Of a DNA stretch of 64,000 nucleotides, positions 44,338 through 53,765 are shown piece by piece. The stretch is from positions 17,545 through 81,544 of the forward strand of contig NZ_LSTV01000002.1 of NCBI RefSeq assembly GCF_001644225.1. Reading direction: 5' to 3'. Source of the stretch: Microbacterium oleivorans. Lineage in GTDB: Bacteria; Actinomycetota; Actinomycetes; Actinomycetales; Microbacteriaceae. The first letter of the stretch is position 1; each line of letters begins with the position of its first letter. The position numbers and the translations under genes were made by a program. The notes under the pieces are model-generated. The model ran no database searches. It was not told where the DNA came from and saw only the letters and a program-made list of their open reading frames with translations.

Positions 44338-45864
44338 ATGCACAACCGCACGCGCCTCGCGGCGGCCGCGCTCGTGACCGCCGGCGCCGTCGCCCTCGCC
44401 GGCTGTTCCGGAGGAGGCGGAGGCGAGTCCGAGTCGCTCGACTCCCTCTCGATCATGGCCCCGTACCTCGTCACCAACGCCCCGAGCGACGACAACCCGA
44501 TCCTCGACGAACTCGAGGACATCGCGGGCGTCGACCTCGACATCACGTGGGTGCCGAACTCGTCGTACGGCGACAAGACGAACATCACCCTCGCCGGCGA
44601 CGACATCCCGCACGTGATGGTCATCCAGGGCAAGGATCCGGGCTTCGTGAAGAACGCACAGGCCGGCGCCTTCTGGGACCTGACCGACCACCTCGACGAC
44701 TACCCGAACCTGAAGACGACCTTCCCCGAGGTGCAGGAGGCCTCGAGCATCAACGGCAAGGTCTACGGCATCTTCCGAGCCCGCGACGTCATGCGCGCGG
44801 CCGTCATCGTGCGCAAGGACTGGCTCGAGAAGCTGGGGCTCGATCTGCCGAAGACGACCGACGACCTGTACGAGGTCGCGAAGGCCTTCACCGAGAACGA
44901 CCCCGACGGCAACGGACAGAAGGACACGTACGGCATCGTCATCCCGAAGTGGCCCGGCCCGATCGGCAGCAGCAGCCCCTACGACGTCATGGAGACCTGG
45001 TTCGGCGCCGGCAACCGCTGGACCGAGCGGGACGGCGAGCTCGTGCCGAGCTTCACGACCGACGAATGGCTGGACGCCGTCGACTACGAGAAGCGCCTCG
45101 TCGACGAGGGGCTCGTCAACGGCGACTACGCGACGTTCGACTCCGCCAACTGGAACGAGCCGTTCCTCAACGGCAAGGGCGGCATCATCATCGACGTCCA
45201 CTCGCGCGCGGGTGTGCTGATGAGCCTGTTCAAGGAATCCGACCCCGAGAACTTCGAGAAGTACGTCGACGTCACCGGCAACCTCATCGGTCCCGACGGT
45301 GAACTGCACGCCCACCCGACGACCGGGTACAGCGGCTTCCTCGCGATCCCGAAGGCGAAGGTCCGCACCGAGGAGCAGCTGAAGACGGTGCTGGGCGTCC
45401 TCGACAAGCTCAACTCGTCCGAGGCCGGCCCTGTGCTGAACAACGGCATCGAAGGCGAGACGTACACCCTCGACGGCGAGCTCGCCGTCCCCGTCGACGA
45501 CGCCCCGCAGGAACTGAAGGACGCCGTCCTCAGCTACTCGCAGCTCGGCACGAACGTGGCCGGCTTCCAGGGCTACCTGCCCAAGCAGGCATCCGACTAC
45601 GAGCAGGAGATGTACGACAAGCGCAAGGCCATCGAGGAGGCGGACCTCGCGGCCGCCGAGTACGACCCGGCCGCACCGTACGTGTCCGAGACCTACGTGG
45701 CCCAGGGCGCCCAGCTCGACACGATCGTGTCGGATGCCCGCATCCAGTACATCGCCGGACAGATCGACCGCGCCGGCCTCACCGCCGCGATCGACCGCTG
45801 GCGTTCGAGCGGTGGCGACAAGGTCATCGCCGAGATCAACGAGTTGGCCTCGCAGGCCGACTGA
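44338..45864 (+). CDS. LplA-type oligosaccharide-binding lipoprotein
   Basis: A 508-residue binding protein, longer than the other four here, as is usual for the LplA/YtcQ group. Signal peptide with lipobox VALAGC (Cys23); SLSIMAPYLVTNAPSDDNPIL, LGLDLPKTTDDLYEVAKAF and NDPDGNGQKDTYGI are typical, the last being the calcium-binding-like DPDGNGxxDTYG loop. Ribosome site GAAGGAG. It is followed by a strong hairpin and then its two permeases, as in the lplABC operon of B. subtilis, which is linked to pectic galacturonides. Confidence 0.9.
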   Translation: MHNRTRLAAAALVTAGAVALAGCSGGGGGESESLDSLSIMAPYLVTNAPSDDNPILDELEDIAGVDLDITWVPNSSYGDKTNITLAGDDIPHVMVIQGKDPGFVKNAQAGAFWDLTDHLDDYPNLKTTFPEVQEASSINGKVYGIFRARDVMRAAVIVRKDWLEKLGLDLPKTTDDLYEVAKAFTENDPDGNGQKDTYGIVIPKWPGPIGSSSPYDVMETWFGAGNRWTERDGELVPSFTTDEWLDAVDYEKRLVDEGLVNGDYATFDSANWNEPFLNGKGGIIIDVHSRAGVLMSLFKESDPENFEKYVDVTGNLIGPDGELHAHPTTGYSGFLAIPKAKVRTEEQLKTVLGVLDKLNSSEAGPVLNNGIEGETYTLDGELAVPVDDAPQELKDAVLSYSQLGTNVAGFQGYLPKQASDYEQEMYDKRKAIEEADLAAAEYDPAAPYVSETYVAQGAQLDTIVSDARIQYIAGQIDRAGLTAAIDRWRSSGGDKVIAEINELASQAD

Positions 45865-45867
45865 GCC

Positions 45868-45898
45868 GAGTGGGGCGGATGCCGCATCCGCCCCACTC
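45868..45898 (+). terminator. Strong hairpin between binding-protein and permease genes
   Basis: GAGTGGGGCGGATGC (45868-45882) and GCATCCGCCCCACTC (45884-45898) make a perfect 15-bp stem, immediately after the LplA-like stop and 20 bp before the permease start. No T-run follows. Likely an expression-balancing element. Confidence 0.78.
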
Positions 45899-45918
45899 CC
45901 TCTCGAACAGGATCCGAC

Positions 45919-46887
45919 ATGGTTGTCCTCGATCGCTCGGTCGCCGCGACCGAAGCCCTGGTGGTCCCGCCGCGCAAGCGCCGCCGAGGTGTGCGTGTGC
46001 ACTTCACGCAGTTCAAGTGGCTGTATCTGCTGCTGCTGCCCGGGATCGTCTACTTCGCCTTGTTCCGCTACGGGCCGATGTACGGCGCGATCATCGCATT
46101 CAAGGACTACGTGCCCTTCCTCGGCATCGCCGACAGCCAGTGGGTCGGCACGGCGCACTTCGAGGCGTTCTTCGCCAGCCCGGACTTCCCGCGGCTCCTC
46201 GCGAACACGCTGATCCTGGCGCTGCTGAGCCTGCTGATCGCCTTCCCGCTCACGATCATCGTGGCGATCCTGCTCAACGAGCTGCGGGTGACGCTGGTCA
46301 AGCGCAGCGTGCAGACCCTCATCTACATCCCGCACTTCCTGTCGTGGACCGTCGTCGCGTCGCTGACCTACTTGCTGTTCGCCCTCGATGTCGGGCCGCT
46401 GTTCCAGCTGATCAACAACGTCTTCGGCACGAACGTGGACTTCCTCACCGACCCGGCGTGGTTCCGGCCGATCATCGTGCTGCAGGACATCTGGAAGAAC
46501 ACCGGCTGGGGGACGATCATCTTCCTCGCCGCGCTCGCGAGCGTGGACCAGGAGCAGTACGAGGCCGCCATCATCGACGGCGCCGGCCGCTTCCAGCGGG
46601 TGTGGCACATAACGCTGCCCTCGATCATGCCGACGGTCGTCGTGATGCTCGTGCTGCAGATGGGACAGGTGCTCAACACCGGCTTCGAGCAGATCTACCT
46701 CATGACCAACTCGCTCAACCGCCAGGTGGCGGACGTGTTCGACACCTACGTCTACTTCATGGGCATCACGCAGGGCAGCTACAGCTACAGCACCGCGGTC
46801 GGGCTGTTCAAGGCCCTCGTCGGTGTCGTGCTGATCTTCGGCGCCAACTGGGTCGCGCGCCGCTTCAACCAGACGGGGATCTTCTGA
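45919..46887 (+). CDS. Oligosaccharide ABC importer permease, LplB type
   Basis: A 322-residue permease. The opening LYLLLLPGIVYFALFRYGPMYGAIIAFKDY is diagnostic for the LplB/YtcO-like subgroup; EAA loop EAAIIDGAGRFQRVWHITLP. Six membrane segments. Its stop overlaps the start of the LplC-type partner (TGATG). Confidence 0.93.
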   Translation: MVVLDRSVAATEALVVPPRKRRRGVRVHFTQFKWLYLLLLPGIVYFALFRYGPMYGAIIAFKDYVPFLGIADSQWVGTAHFEAFFASPDFPRLLANTLILALLSLLIAFPLTIIVAILLNELRVTLVKRSVQTLIYIPHFLSWTVVASLTYLLFALDVGPLFQLINNVFGTNVDFLTDPAWFRPIIVLQDIWKNTGWGTIIFLAALASVDQEQYEAAIIDGAGRFQRVWHITLPSIMPTVVVMLVLQMGQVLNTGFEQIYLMTNSLNRQVADVFDTYVYFMGITQGSYSYSTAVGLFKALVGVVLIFGANWVARRFNQTGIF

Positions 46888-47768
46888 TGGCACGCGAGAA
46901 GTACCGCTTCAACACTCCCGCCGGGCGGGTGTTCGACGTCGTCAACGTCGTCTTGCTGAGCCTGCTCGGGATCGTCGCCCTGCTCCCGTTCGTGTACGTC
47001 ACCGCGGGATCCTTCGCGACGGAGTCCGAGCTCGCGACGCGGTCGTTCTTCGTCTGGCCCGAGACGTTCAGCCTTCGCGCCTACGAATCGATCCTGACGA
47101 GTCCCGCGTTCCTGCGAGCCATGGTCACGACGATCCTGGTGACGGCGGTGGGCACCGTCATCCAGCTCCTCCTCACCGCCTCGATGGCGTACCCGCTGTC
47201 GAAGGCGAACCTGCCCGGACGCCGCGTGATGCTCTCGCTCATCGTCTTCACGATGGTGTTCTCGGGCGGCATGATCCCGACCTTCCTCATGGTGAAGGAC
47301 CTGGGCCTGCTCGACACCTACTGGGCGCTGATCCTGCCGATGGCGATCAACCCGTTCAGCCTCATCATCATCAAGAACTTCTTCCAGCAGCTGCCGAACG
47401 AGCTGGAGGAGTCGGCGAAGATCGACGGCGCCAACGAGCTGCAGACGCTGTGGAGCGTCATCCTGCCGCTGTCGAAGCCCGTCCTCGCGACCTTCGCGTT
47501 GTTCTATGCCGTCGGCATCTGGAACGACTTCATGTCGCCGCTGCTCTACCTCAACGACAACTCGATGTGGACGCTGCAGATGTTCCTGCGACAGGTGACC
47601 GTCGCGACCGACCTCTCCATCGTCGAGGCCGACCCGAGCCAACTGCCGCCGGCGCAGGGCATCAAGTTCGCCGTCATCGTCGTGGCGACGCTGCCGATCC
47701 TGCTGTTCTACCCGTTCCTGCAGAAGCACTTCGCGAAGGGCATGCTCATCGGGTCGGTCAAGGGATGA
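46887..47768 (+). CDS. Oligosaccharide ABC importer permease, LplC type
   Basis: A 293-residue permease of the LplC/YtcP group: FVYVTAGSFATESEL, FTMVFSGGMIPTFLMVKDLGLLDTYWALILP, IIIKNFFQQLPNELEESAKIDGANELQ with the docking loop, and the end LPILLFYPFLQKHFAKGMLIGSVKG. Partner of 45919. The stop overlaps the DUF1961 gene (ATGA). Confidence 0.93.
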   Translation: MAREKYRFNTPAGRVFDVVNVVLLSLLGIVALLPFVYVTAGSFATESELATRSFFVWPETFSLRAYESILTSPAFLRAMVTTILVTAVGTVIQLLLTASMAYPLSKANLPGRRVMLSLIVFTMVFSGGMIPTFLMVKDLGLLDTYWALILPMAINPFSLIIIKNFFQQLPNELEESAKIDGANELQTLWSVILPLSKPVLATFALFYAVGIWNDFMSPLLYLNDNSMWTLQMFLRQVTVATDLSIVEADPSQLPPAQGIKFAVIVVATLPILLFYPFLQKHFAKGMLIGSVKG

Positions 47769-48409
47769 CGCTCCTCTACCGCAACCCCCTGTCGGACCCC
47801 GGCGACATCGCCGATTGGGTCGCGGAGGGGCCGGTCGCGGCGGCGACGTCGGACGGTGCACTGCAGCTCTCGTCAGCCGGGGGCGACGACGACCACTGGA
47901 CGCTCTGGTGTCCCGAGGAGCTGCCCGACGGCATCCGGATCTCGTGGGACTTCTCGCCGCGGACCGAGCCCGGCCTCGCGATGCTCTTCTTCGGGGCGCG
48001 TGCGGCCACGGGCGGCGGGATCTTCGACGACGGCGTCGCCCGGCGCACCGGCGCGTACCCCGAGTACCACTCGGGCGACATCCGCACGCTGCACGTCTCG
48101 TACTTCCGCCGCCGGTGGGAGGACGAGCGGGCGTTCCACACCTGCAACCTGCGGAAGTCCCCGGGCTTCCACCTCGTCGCGCAGGGCGCGGATCCCCTGC
48201 CGCCGGTCGCCGACGCGGCCGGCCGCTTCTACCGGATCGCCGTCGAGAAGGACGGCGACCTCGTCTCGTTCGGCGTCGACGGCCTACCCCTGTTCACCTG
48301 GCGCGACGACGGGACGATCGGTTCCTTCGTCGGCGGCGGCCGCCTCGGCTTCCGTCAGATGGCGCCCCTCACCGCGTGCTACCGCGACCTGGAGGTCCAC
48401 TCCCTATGA
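47765..48409 (+). CDS. DUF1961 protein (YesU-like)
   Basis: A 214-residue beta-jellyroll protein of the DUF1961 family; B. subtilis YesU, in the rhamnogalacturonan locus, is the known relative. Blocks: WVAEGP, RISWDFSPRTEPGLAMLFFGA, RTGAYPEYHSGDIRTLHVSYFRRRW, CNLRKSPGFHLVAQGADPLP. A concanavalin-like fold and a role in handling pectic oligosaccharides are likely; no activity is established. Cytoplasmic. Overlaps both neighbours by ATGA. Confidence 0.88.
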   Translation: MTLLYRNPLSDPGDIADWVAEGPVAAATSDGALQLSSAGGDDDHWTLWCPEELPDGIRISWDFSPRTEPGLAMLFFGARAATGGGIFDDGVARRTGAYPEYHSGDIRTLHVSYFRRRWEDERAFHTCNLRKSPGFHLVAQGADPLPPVADAAGRFYRIAVEKDGDLVSFGVDGLPLFTWRDDGTIGSFVGGGRLGFRQMAPLTACYRDLEVHSL

Positions 48410-51021
48410 CCGTCCCCCTCCGCTGGCTCGACGACACCCCGCCGGCACGACTGTCTGCCGGCGTCACGTGGGGCAGTCCGCTGCCGCGCGGCGCGACGTC
48501 GTCCCTCGATGCGCTGCGACTGCGGGGCGTCGACGGCGCTCCCGTGCCGGCCCAGTTCTGGCCGCTCGCGACGTGGCCGGACGGCTCCCTCAAGTGGGTG
48601 GGTGCGGCGATCGGGGCGACGGATGCCCCCGGCGAGTACGAGCTCCGGATGGATCCGGATGCCGCGGCCCCCGCATCCGAGCAGGCGATCACCGTGCAGG
48701 CGACCGAGGGTGCGCTCACCGTCGACTCCGGCGTCGTGCGCGTGCGGTTCGGTGACGCGGGCGGCGACACCCTCGTCCGATCGATCGAGCGCAACGGGGT
48801 CGTGGTCGGCGAGCACCTGCACTTGGTGAGCCTGCTGCAGGACGAGGTGAGCGAGGACGGCTCTACCGGTCCGCGCGCGCACTTCCGCTCGCAGGTCGAC
48901 GCGGTCCACCTCGAACAGGACGGCCCGATCCGCGCGGTCGTGAAGATCGACGGGCATCACCGCAGCGACGACGGCACCCGCGAGTGGCTGCCGTTCACGG
49001 TCCGGTTCGTGCTCGCCGCGGGGAGCGACCGCCTCCGGATCGTGCACTCGTTCGTCTGGGACGGCGACGCCGCAGCCGACTTCCTCGCCGGGCTCGGTGT
49101 GCGGGCGACCGTGCCGCTGCGGACGGAGCCCCACGACCGGCACGTCCGGTTCGCGGGAGCGGACGGCGGCGTCTTCGCCGAGGCCGTCCGAGGCGTCACG
49201 GGACTGCGGCGCGACCCGGGGGCGGAGGTCCGGGCGGCACAGATCGCCGGCCGGGCGACCCCGCCCGTGTCGGAGTGGGCGCCCGAGGTCGCCTCGCGTC
49301 TGCACCTCGTGCCGACCTGGGCCGACGTCACCCTCACCCAGCTGAGCGCCGACGGGTTCGGCATCCGCAAGCGCACCGCGCCCGGCCACGCGTGGATCGA
49401 TGCCGGCGCGGGGACGCGATCGGAGGGCTACGTCTCGCTGAGCGATCCGCAGGGTGGCATCGGCCTCGGGGTGCGCTCGTTCTGGCAGTCGCACCCCGGG
49501 CAGCTCGACATCCGCGACGCGACGACCGAGCGCGCGAGCGTGACGGTCTGGCTGCACTCCCCCGAGGCGCGGCCGATGGACATGCGGTTCTACCACGACG
49601 GTCTCGGGCAGGAGGACTACGCGAGTCAGCTCGACGCGCTCGAGATCACCTACGAGGACTACGAGCCGGGGTTCGGCGACGCCCACGGCATCGCGCGCAC
49701 GCACGAGCTCGTGCTCGTCGCCTACGCCGCGACGCCGACCGCGGCGGAGTTGGCCGACGACGTCGCCCACCTGCAGCGGCCCCCGCTGCTGCAGCCGACG
49801 CCCGCGCACCTGGCGTCGGTGGGCGTCTTCGGCGACTGGGCCCCCGTGGACCGATCGACACCCGTACGCGCCGAGATCGAGGACAGCCTCGACTTCCTGC
49901 TCGAGTTCTATCTCGGACAGGTCGACCAGCGCAGCTGGTACGGGTTCTGGAACCACGGCGACGTCATGCACGCCTACGACAGCGACCGCCACACGTGGCG
50001 TTACGACGTGGGCGGTTACGCGTGGGACAACAGCGAACTCTCCCCCGACCTGTGGCTCTGGTATTCGTACCTGCGCACCGGCCGGGCCGACGTGTTCCGT
50101 TTCGCCGAGGCGATGACCCGGCACACCGGTGAGGTCGACGTCTACCACCGGGGCCGCTGGGCGGGGCTCGGCTCGCGTCACAACGTGCAGCACTGGGGGT
50201 GCAGCGCGAAGCAGCTGCGCATCAGCAGTCCGATCTATCGCCGCATCTTCCACTTCCTCACGGCGGACGAGCGTGTGGGAGATCTGCTCACCGAACTCCG
50301 CGACAGCGACGAGCGCTTCCTCGACACCGATCCGACCCGCAAGGTGCGACCGGATGCCGCGACCTACCGCCCCGACCGCGGTGCCCTCGCCGTCGGGCTC
50401 GGCACCGACTGGGGCGCGCTCGCGGCGACGTGGCTCGCCGATTGGGAGCGCACGGGCAACGAGCGCTCGCGCGACCGGCTGCTCGGCACGATGGCCGACA
50501 TCGCCGCCCTTCCGCAGGGATTCCTGACGGGCGAGGCGCTCTACGACCTGGATGCCGGCCGGTTCGACACGACGCGGGACCGGGTGTCGGTGTCGCACCT
50601 CAGCGCGGTCTTCGGTCTCGTCGAGGTCTGCAGCGAGCTCATCTCGCTTGTGGAGGTGCCCGGCTTCGCCGAGGCGTGGGAACGGTACTGCCGGCTCTAC
50701 CTCGCCTCACCCGATGAGCAGGCGGCGGCGGTGGGCGCGCCGCTCAGCGGCATCCACCTCGAACAGGCGCACAGCCGGCTCGCCGCCTACGCGGCCGCGC
50801 GCAGCGACGACGAGGACCTCGCCGCGCTCGCGTGGCGCGCCTTCGAGGGGATGGGCGAGTGGCTCGTGCACCGTCGGGACTTCGCCCTCACGCGGATCGA
50901 CCCGCCGCGCGTGCTGCGGCCGGTCGACGAGGTCGCGACGGTGTCGACGAACGACGCCGCCCAGTACGGTCTCGCCGCGATCCAGAACCTCGCCCTGATC
51001 GGGGACCGCCTGCCGGGCTAG
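48406..51021 (+). CDS. PcRGLX/YetA-like exo-rhamnogalacturonan lyase family protein
   Basis: An 871-residue protein of the YetA/PcRGLX group (CAZy PL26 type, exo-acting rhamnogalacturonan lyase). An N-terminal RIFT-like beta barrel (about 1-90: PLRWLDDTPPARLSAGVTWG, PAQFWPLATWPDGSLKWV) is followed by a beta-sandwich and a helical toroid (from about 470: RSWYGFWNHGDVMHAYD, WDNSELSPDLWLWY, RHNVQHWGCSAKQLRISSPIYRR). No signal peptide, so it degrades imported rhamnogalacturonan oligosaccharides from one end. In B. subtilis yetA is also beside lplABCD. Coupled to DUF1961; its end overlaps the convergent gene by 4 bp. Confidence 0.88.
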   Translation: MTVPLRWLDDTPPARLSAGVTWGSPLPRGATSSLDALRLRGVDGAPVPAQFWPLATWPDGSLKWVGAAIGATDAPGEYELRMDPDAAAPASEQAITVQATEGALTVDSGVVRVRFGDAGGDTLVRSIERNGVVVGEHLHLVSLLQDEVSEDGSTGPRAHFRSQVDAVHLEQDGPIRAVVKIDGHHRSDDGTREWLPFTVRFVLAAGSDRLRIVHSFVWDGDAAADFLAGLGVRATVPLRTEPHDRHVRFAGADGGVFAEAVRGVTGLRRDPGAEVRAAQIAGRATPPVSEWAPEVASRLHLVPTWADVTLTQLSADGFGIRKRTAPGHAWIDAGAGTRSEGYVSLSDPQGGIGLGVRSFWQSHPGQLDIRDATTERASVTVWLHSPEARPMDMRFYHDGLGQEDYASQLDALEITYEDYEPGFGDAHGIARTHELVLVAYAATPTAAELADDVAHLQRPPLLQPTPAHLASVGVFGDWAPVDRSTPVRAEIEDSLDFLLEFYLGQVDQRSWYGFWNHGDVMHAYDSDRHTWRYDVGGYAWDNSELSPDLWLWYSYLRTGRADVFRFAEAMTRHTGEVDVYHRGRWAGLGSRHNVQHWGCSAKQLRISSPIYRRIFHFLTADERVGDLLTELRDSDERFLDTDPTRKVRPDAATYRPDRGALAVGLGTDWGALAATWLADWERTGNERSRDRLLGTMADIAALPQGFLTGEALYDLDAGRFDTTRDRVSVSHLSAVFGLVEVCSELISLVEVPGFAEAWERYCRLYLASPDEQAAAVGAPLSGIHLEQAHSRLAAYAAARSDDEDLAALAWRAFEGMGEWLVHRRDFALTRIDPPRVLRPVDEVATVSTNDAAQYGLAAIQNLALIGDRLPG

Positions 51022-51911
51022 ACGGCGGCGAGTATGCCGTCGCGCACGACGAGCTCGACCCGGAGGACGGCGCTGCGGCGATCGTCGGGAACTCCCGGGT
51101 GCGTGAAGAAGTAGAACCACACCCTGTCGCCTTCGCGCACCGGGGCGCCGTGGTGGCCGAGGCCCGATCCCGGCACCTCGCCGGCGCCGAGGATGACGGC
51201 ATCCGCTCCGCCCTGCCGCTGCCACGAGACCGCGTCGGCCGAGCGGTACACCCCCATGCCGCGCCACTCGTCGACGATCATCCACCAGGAGCCGTCGAGC
51301 TCGAACGCCGTCGGGCCCTCGTGCGGGCGGCCGGCGATGGCCGTGCCCTCCGAGCGCCAGTCGGCGAGGTCGTCGGAGACCGCGACCTTGGTGACGGAAT
51401 CGGCGGCCTCGTCCTTGTACCAGAGGCGCCACCGACCGTCGGGCGTCCGAGCGACGCCGGCATCGATGACCCGATCGCTGTCGAGATCGAGCGGGCCGAT
51501 CCGGCGCCACCGCGCGAGGTCGGTGGAACGGTACTCGACGATGCGACGGGCGTGCCCCGGCCACCGGTCGGGCACCCCGTCGATCTCGGTGAGGTACATC
51601 CGCCAACCGACGCCGTCGTTCACGACCTCGGGGGCCCAGTGGGTGCGATCCGTGCTCGCGGGCGGGCCGGCGGCATCCACCTCCAACCCGAGGGCGGTCG
51701 GCTCGAGGGTTCCGGCGTACGACCAGCGGATGCCGTCGGTCGACCGTGCGACGCCGATGCGGCTGCCGTGCACCCAGGCGACGCCGGGACCCGGGTCGGG
51801 GTGCGTCGCACGGCGCTGGGTGTAGAACATCCACCAGTCACCCGGCGCCGCGATCACGACGAGCGGGTCGGTCGCGCCGTCGTAGACGGGGTCGCGGTAG
51901 ACCTCGATCAT
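51018..51911 (-). CDS. GH43/GH117-like five-bladed beta-propeller hydrolase
   Basis: A 297-residue protein with repeated beta-propeller blade motifs: YRDPVYDGATDPLVV, WWMFYTQRR, GVARSTDGIRWSY, THWAPEVV, YRSTDLARWRRIG, GRWRLWYKDEA, VAVSDDLADWRSEG, HEGPTAFELDGSWWMI. The early Asp, the WAPE Glu region and HEGP fit GH43/GH117-type glycosidases such as arabinosidases or galactosidases. No signal peptide. It is coupled by ATGA to the ABC exporter at 51908 and ends in the 3' end of the lyase. Substrate uncertain; arabinan or galactan side chains of pectin are plausible. Confidence 0.78.
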   Translation of the reverse strand: MIEVYRDPVYDGATDPLVVIAAPGDWWMFYTQRRATHPDPGPGVAWVHGSRIGVARSTDGIRWSYAGTLEPTALGLEVDAAGPPASTDRTHWAPEVVNDGVGWRMYLTEIDGVPDRWPGHARRIVEYRSTDLARWRRIGPLDLDSDRVIDAGVARTPDGRWRLWYKDEAADSVTKVAVSDDLADWRSEGTAIAGRPHEGPTAFELDGSWWMIVDEWRGMGVYRSADAVSWQRQGGADAVILGAGEVPGSGLGHHGAPVREGDRVWFYFFTHPGVPDDRRSAVLRVELVVRDGILAAV

Positions 51912-53683
51912 GCGAGTCCCGCCTGGGTGAGGTGCAGCTGGGCGTACCGGCCGCCGCGCTCGAGGAGCTCGTCGTGCGAGCCGCGCTCGACGATCCGGCC
52001 CCGCTCGAACACCACGATGAGGTCGGCCAGTCGCACGGTCGAGAGACGGTGGGCGACGACCAGAGTCGTGCGCCCCCTCATGAGGCGACCGAGGGCATCC
52101 TTCACGAGTTCCTCGGACTCGGGGTCGAGGGCGCTCGTGGCCTCGTCGAGCAGCAGGATGCGCGGGTCGCGGATGAGCGCGCGGGCGATCGCGAGGCGCT
52201 GACGCTGGCCGCCCGACAGGCGGGCTCCCCGCTCGCCGACGACGGTGTCCCACCCGTGCGGCTGGTCCTGCACGAAGTCCCACGCGTTCGCGTCGCGGAG
52301 GGCGCGCTCGATGCGCTCGTCGCCGACATCGCCGAGCCCGTAGGCGACGTTCTCTCGGATCGTGCCCTCGAACAGGACGGACTCCTGCGGCACGACCGAG
52401 ACGAACCGGCGCACTGTGCGCAGGTCGAGCTCCTGCATGTCGTTGCCGTCGACGAGGATGCGACCCGATGACGGCCGGAGGAAGCCGAGGATCAGGTTCA
52501 GCATCGTCGACTTGCCCGACCCCGACGATCCGACGAAGGCGACGGTCGCGCCGGCGGGGATGTCCAGGTCGACGGCGTGCACCGCGTCCTCGTGGGCGCC
52601 GGGGTAGCGGTGCGACACCCGCGCGAGGGTGAGGTCGCCGATCACCCCGTCGACCCGACGCTTGCCGGCGTTCTGCTCGAGGTCGGGCTCCTGCAGCACC
52701 TCGGCGATCGAGCGGACCGACTCGAGACCACGGGCGCCCACCGGGATCAGCATGAGCAGCTGCGTGAGCCCCTGCGTCAGCAGCGTGAAGTACGTCGACA
52801 GCAGGACGACCTCACCCGGGGTGATGGGCAGGATGCCGGTCAGCGAGAAGATCGCGGCGAGGACGAGGCATCCCACCCCGAGCACCTGCATCGCGACCCA
52901 CGACACCGACGCGACGTGGCCGTTGAGCATGTCGAGGTGAAGTCCGGCTCGGCGGACGCCGTCGGCACCGGTCGCGACACGCGTCACGGCGGTCTGCTCG
53001 AGCCCGTGCGCACGGGTGACCGGGATGAGCGAGGCCATCTCGCCGACGCGCGCCGAGAGGGTCTCGACCTCGCGGCGGAAGACCGCGTTGCGGGTGTGGG
53101 AGCGCCGGCGCATGGCGTAGCGGATGCCGATGGCGATCGGCACGGCGAGCGCGTAGACCGGGAGGAACTGCGGGACGGCGATCGCGGTCATCGTGAGGGC
53201 ACCGATCATGACCATGGTCGCCGACAGGAGCGGATGCGTGACCTGCTGCAGCATGAGCTCGACGTTCTCGACGTCGCGGACCACCTTGGTCTGGACGATC
53301 GAGGAGCTGATGCGCGTGTGGTAGCCGATCGAGAGGGTCTGCAGCCGTTCGGCGAGCGCGTTGCGGAGATCGGCGCCGGTGTCGCGGACGACGGTCATGA
53401 AGCTGCGCGTGTAGAGGATGTGGTTCGGGTAGTTCTGCAGGAGCAGGACGGCGGCCACGACGAACCACCAGATGACGTCGGAGACCTTGCCCCGCCCCGC
53501 GACGATGTCGATGACGGCGGCCGTGATGACCGGCAGGAACCACAGCGGGATCTCCTTCGCCGCGAACGCGAGGATGGCGACGACCATACGACCGGGACGC
53601 CGCGCGAGCAGACGCAGCACGGATCGCGCCGGCCGGGCTCCGTCGATGAGGCCGGTTAAGTCGGAAAGCGTTTTCCGCATCAT
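51908..53683 (-). CDS. ABC exporter, fused membrane and ATPase domains
   Basis: A 591-residue half-transporter: six membrane segments (about 30-320), then an ATPase with Walker A GSSGSGKS (about 385-392), Q-loop VPQESVLFEGTIRENVAYGL, signature LSGGQRQRLAIARAL, Walker B ILLLDEATSALDPES and H-loop VAHRLSTV. All motifs are intact. It would work as a homodimer, exporting an unknown compound. The start is taken at the ATG pair 53678-53683; an ATG at 53692 is also possible. A LacI-type palindrome (53663-53676) covers codons 3-7. It is odd to find an exporter translationally coupled to a glycosidase. Confidence 0.9.
   Translation of the reverse strand: MMRKTLSDLTGLIDGARPARSVLRLLARRPGRMVVAILAFAAKEIPLWFLPVITAAVIDIVAGRGKVSDVIWWFVVAAVLLLQNYPNHILYTRSFMTVVRDTGADLRNALAERLQTLSIGYHTRISSSIVQTKVVRDVENVELMLQQVTHPLLSATMVMIGALTMTAIAVPQFLPVYALAVPIAIGIRYAMRRRSHTRNAVFRREVETLSARVGEMASLIPVTRAHGLEQTAVTRVATGADGVRRAGLHLDMLNGHVASVSWVAMQVLGVGCLVLAAIFSLTGILPITPGEVVLLSTYFTLLTQGLTQLLMLIPVGARGLESVRSIAEVLQEPDLEQNAGKRRVDGVIGDLTLARVSHRYPGAHEDAVHAVDLDIPAGATVAFVGSSGSGKSTMLNLILGFLRPSSGRILVDGNDMQELDLRTVRRFVSVVPQESVLFEGTIRENVAYGLGDVGDERIERALRDANAWDFVQDQPHGWDTVVGERGARLSGGQRQRLAIARALIRDPRILLLDEATSALDPESEELVKDALGRLMRGRTTLVVAHRLSTVRLADLIVVFERGRIVERGSHDELLERGGRYAQLHLTQAGLA
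53663..53676. promoter_or_regulatory. LacI-type palindrome inside the 5' end of the ABC exporter gene
   Basis: GGAAAGCGTTTTCC is a near-perfect palindrome matching the AAGCGCTT operators elsewhere in the window. It lies within the first codons of the exporter. It could act as a roadblock operator for the leftward genes, or belong to a promoter just upstream. Confidence 0.6.
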
Positions 53684-53765
53684 GGGATCCATCGTAGGTG
53701 CGGGGGTCGCGGGCGGGAACCCCCTGGCACGGCCGCGGCCCGCGGCCGGGACTATCGTGGACGCG

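Noticed and set aside
44299..46893. 864-codon open frame on the minus strand opposite the LplA- and LplB-like genes
   Set aside because: Composition is that of an antisense shadow (Asp/Glu/Val/Arg rich, no motifs), and the plus strand carries clear lipoprotein and permease genes. High GC removes stops from the opposite frame.
53693..53765. Fluoride riboswitch upstream of crcB
   Set aside because: The short GC-rich leader lacks the conserved pseudoknot sequences; no support.
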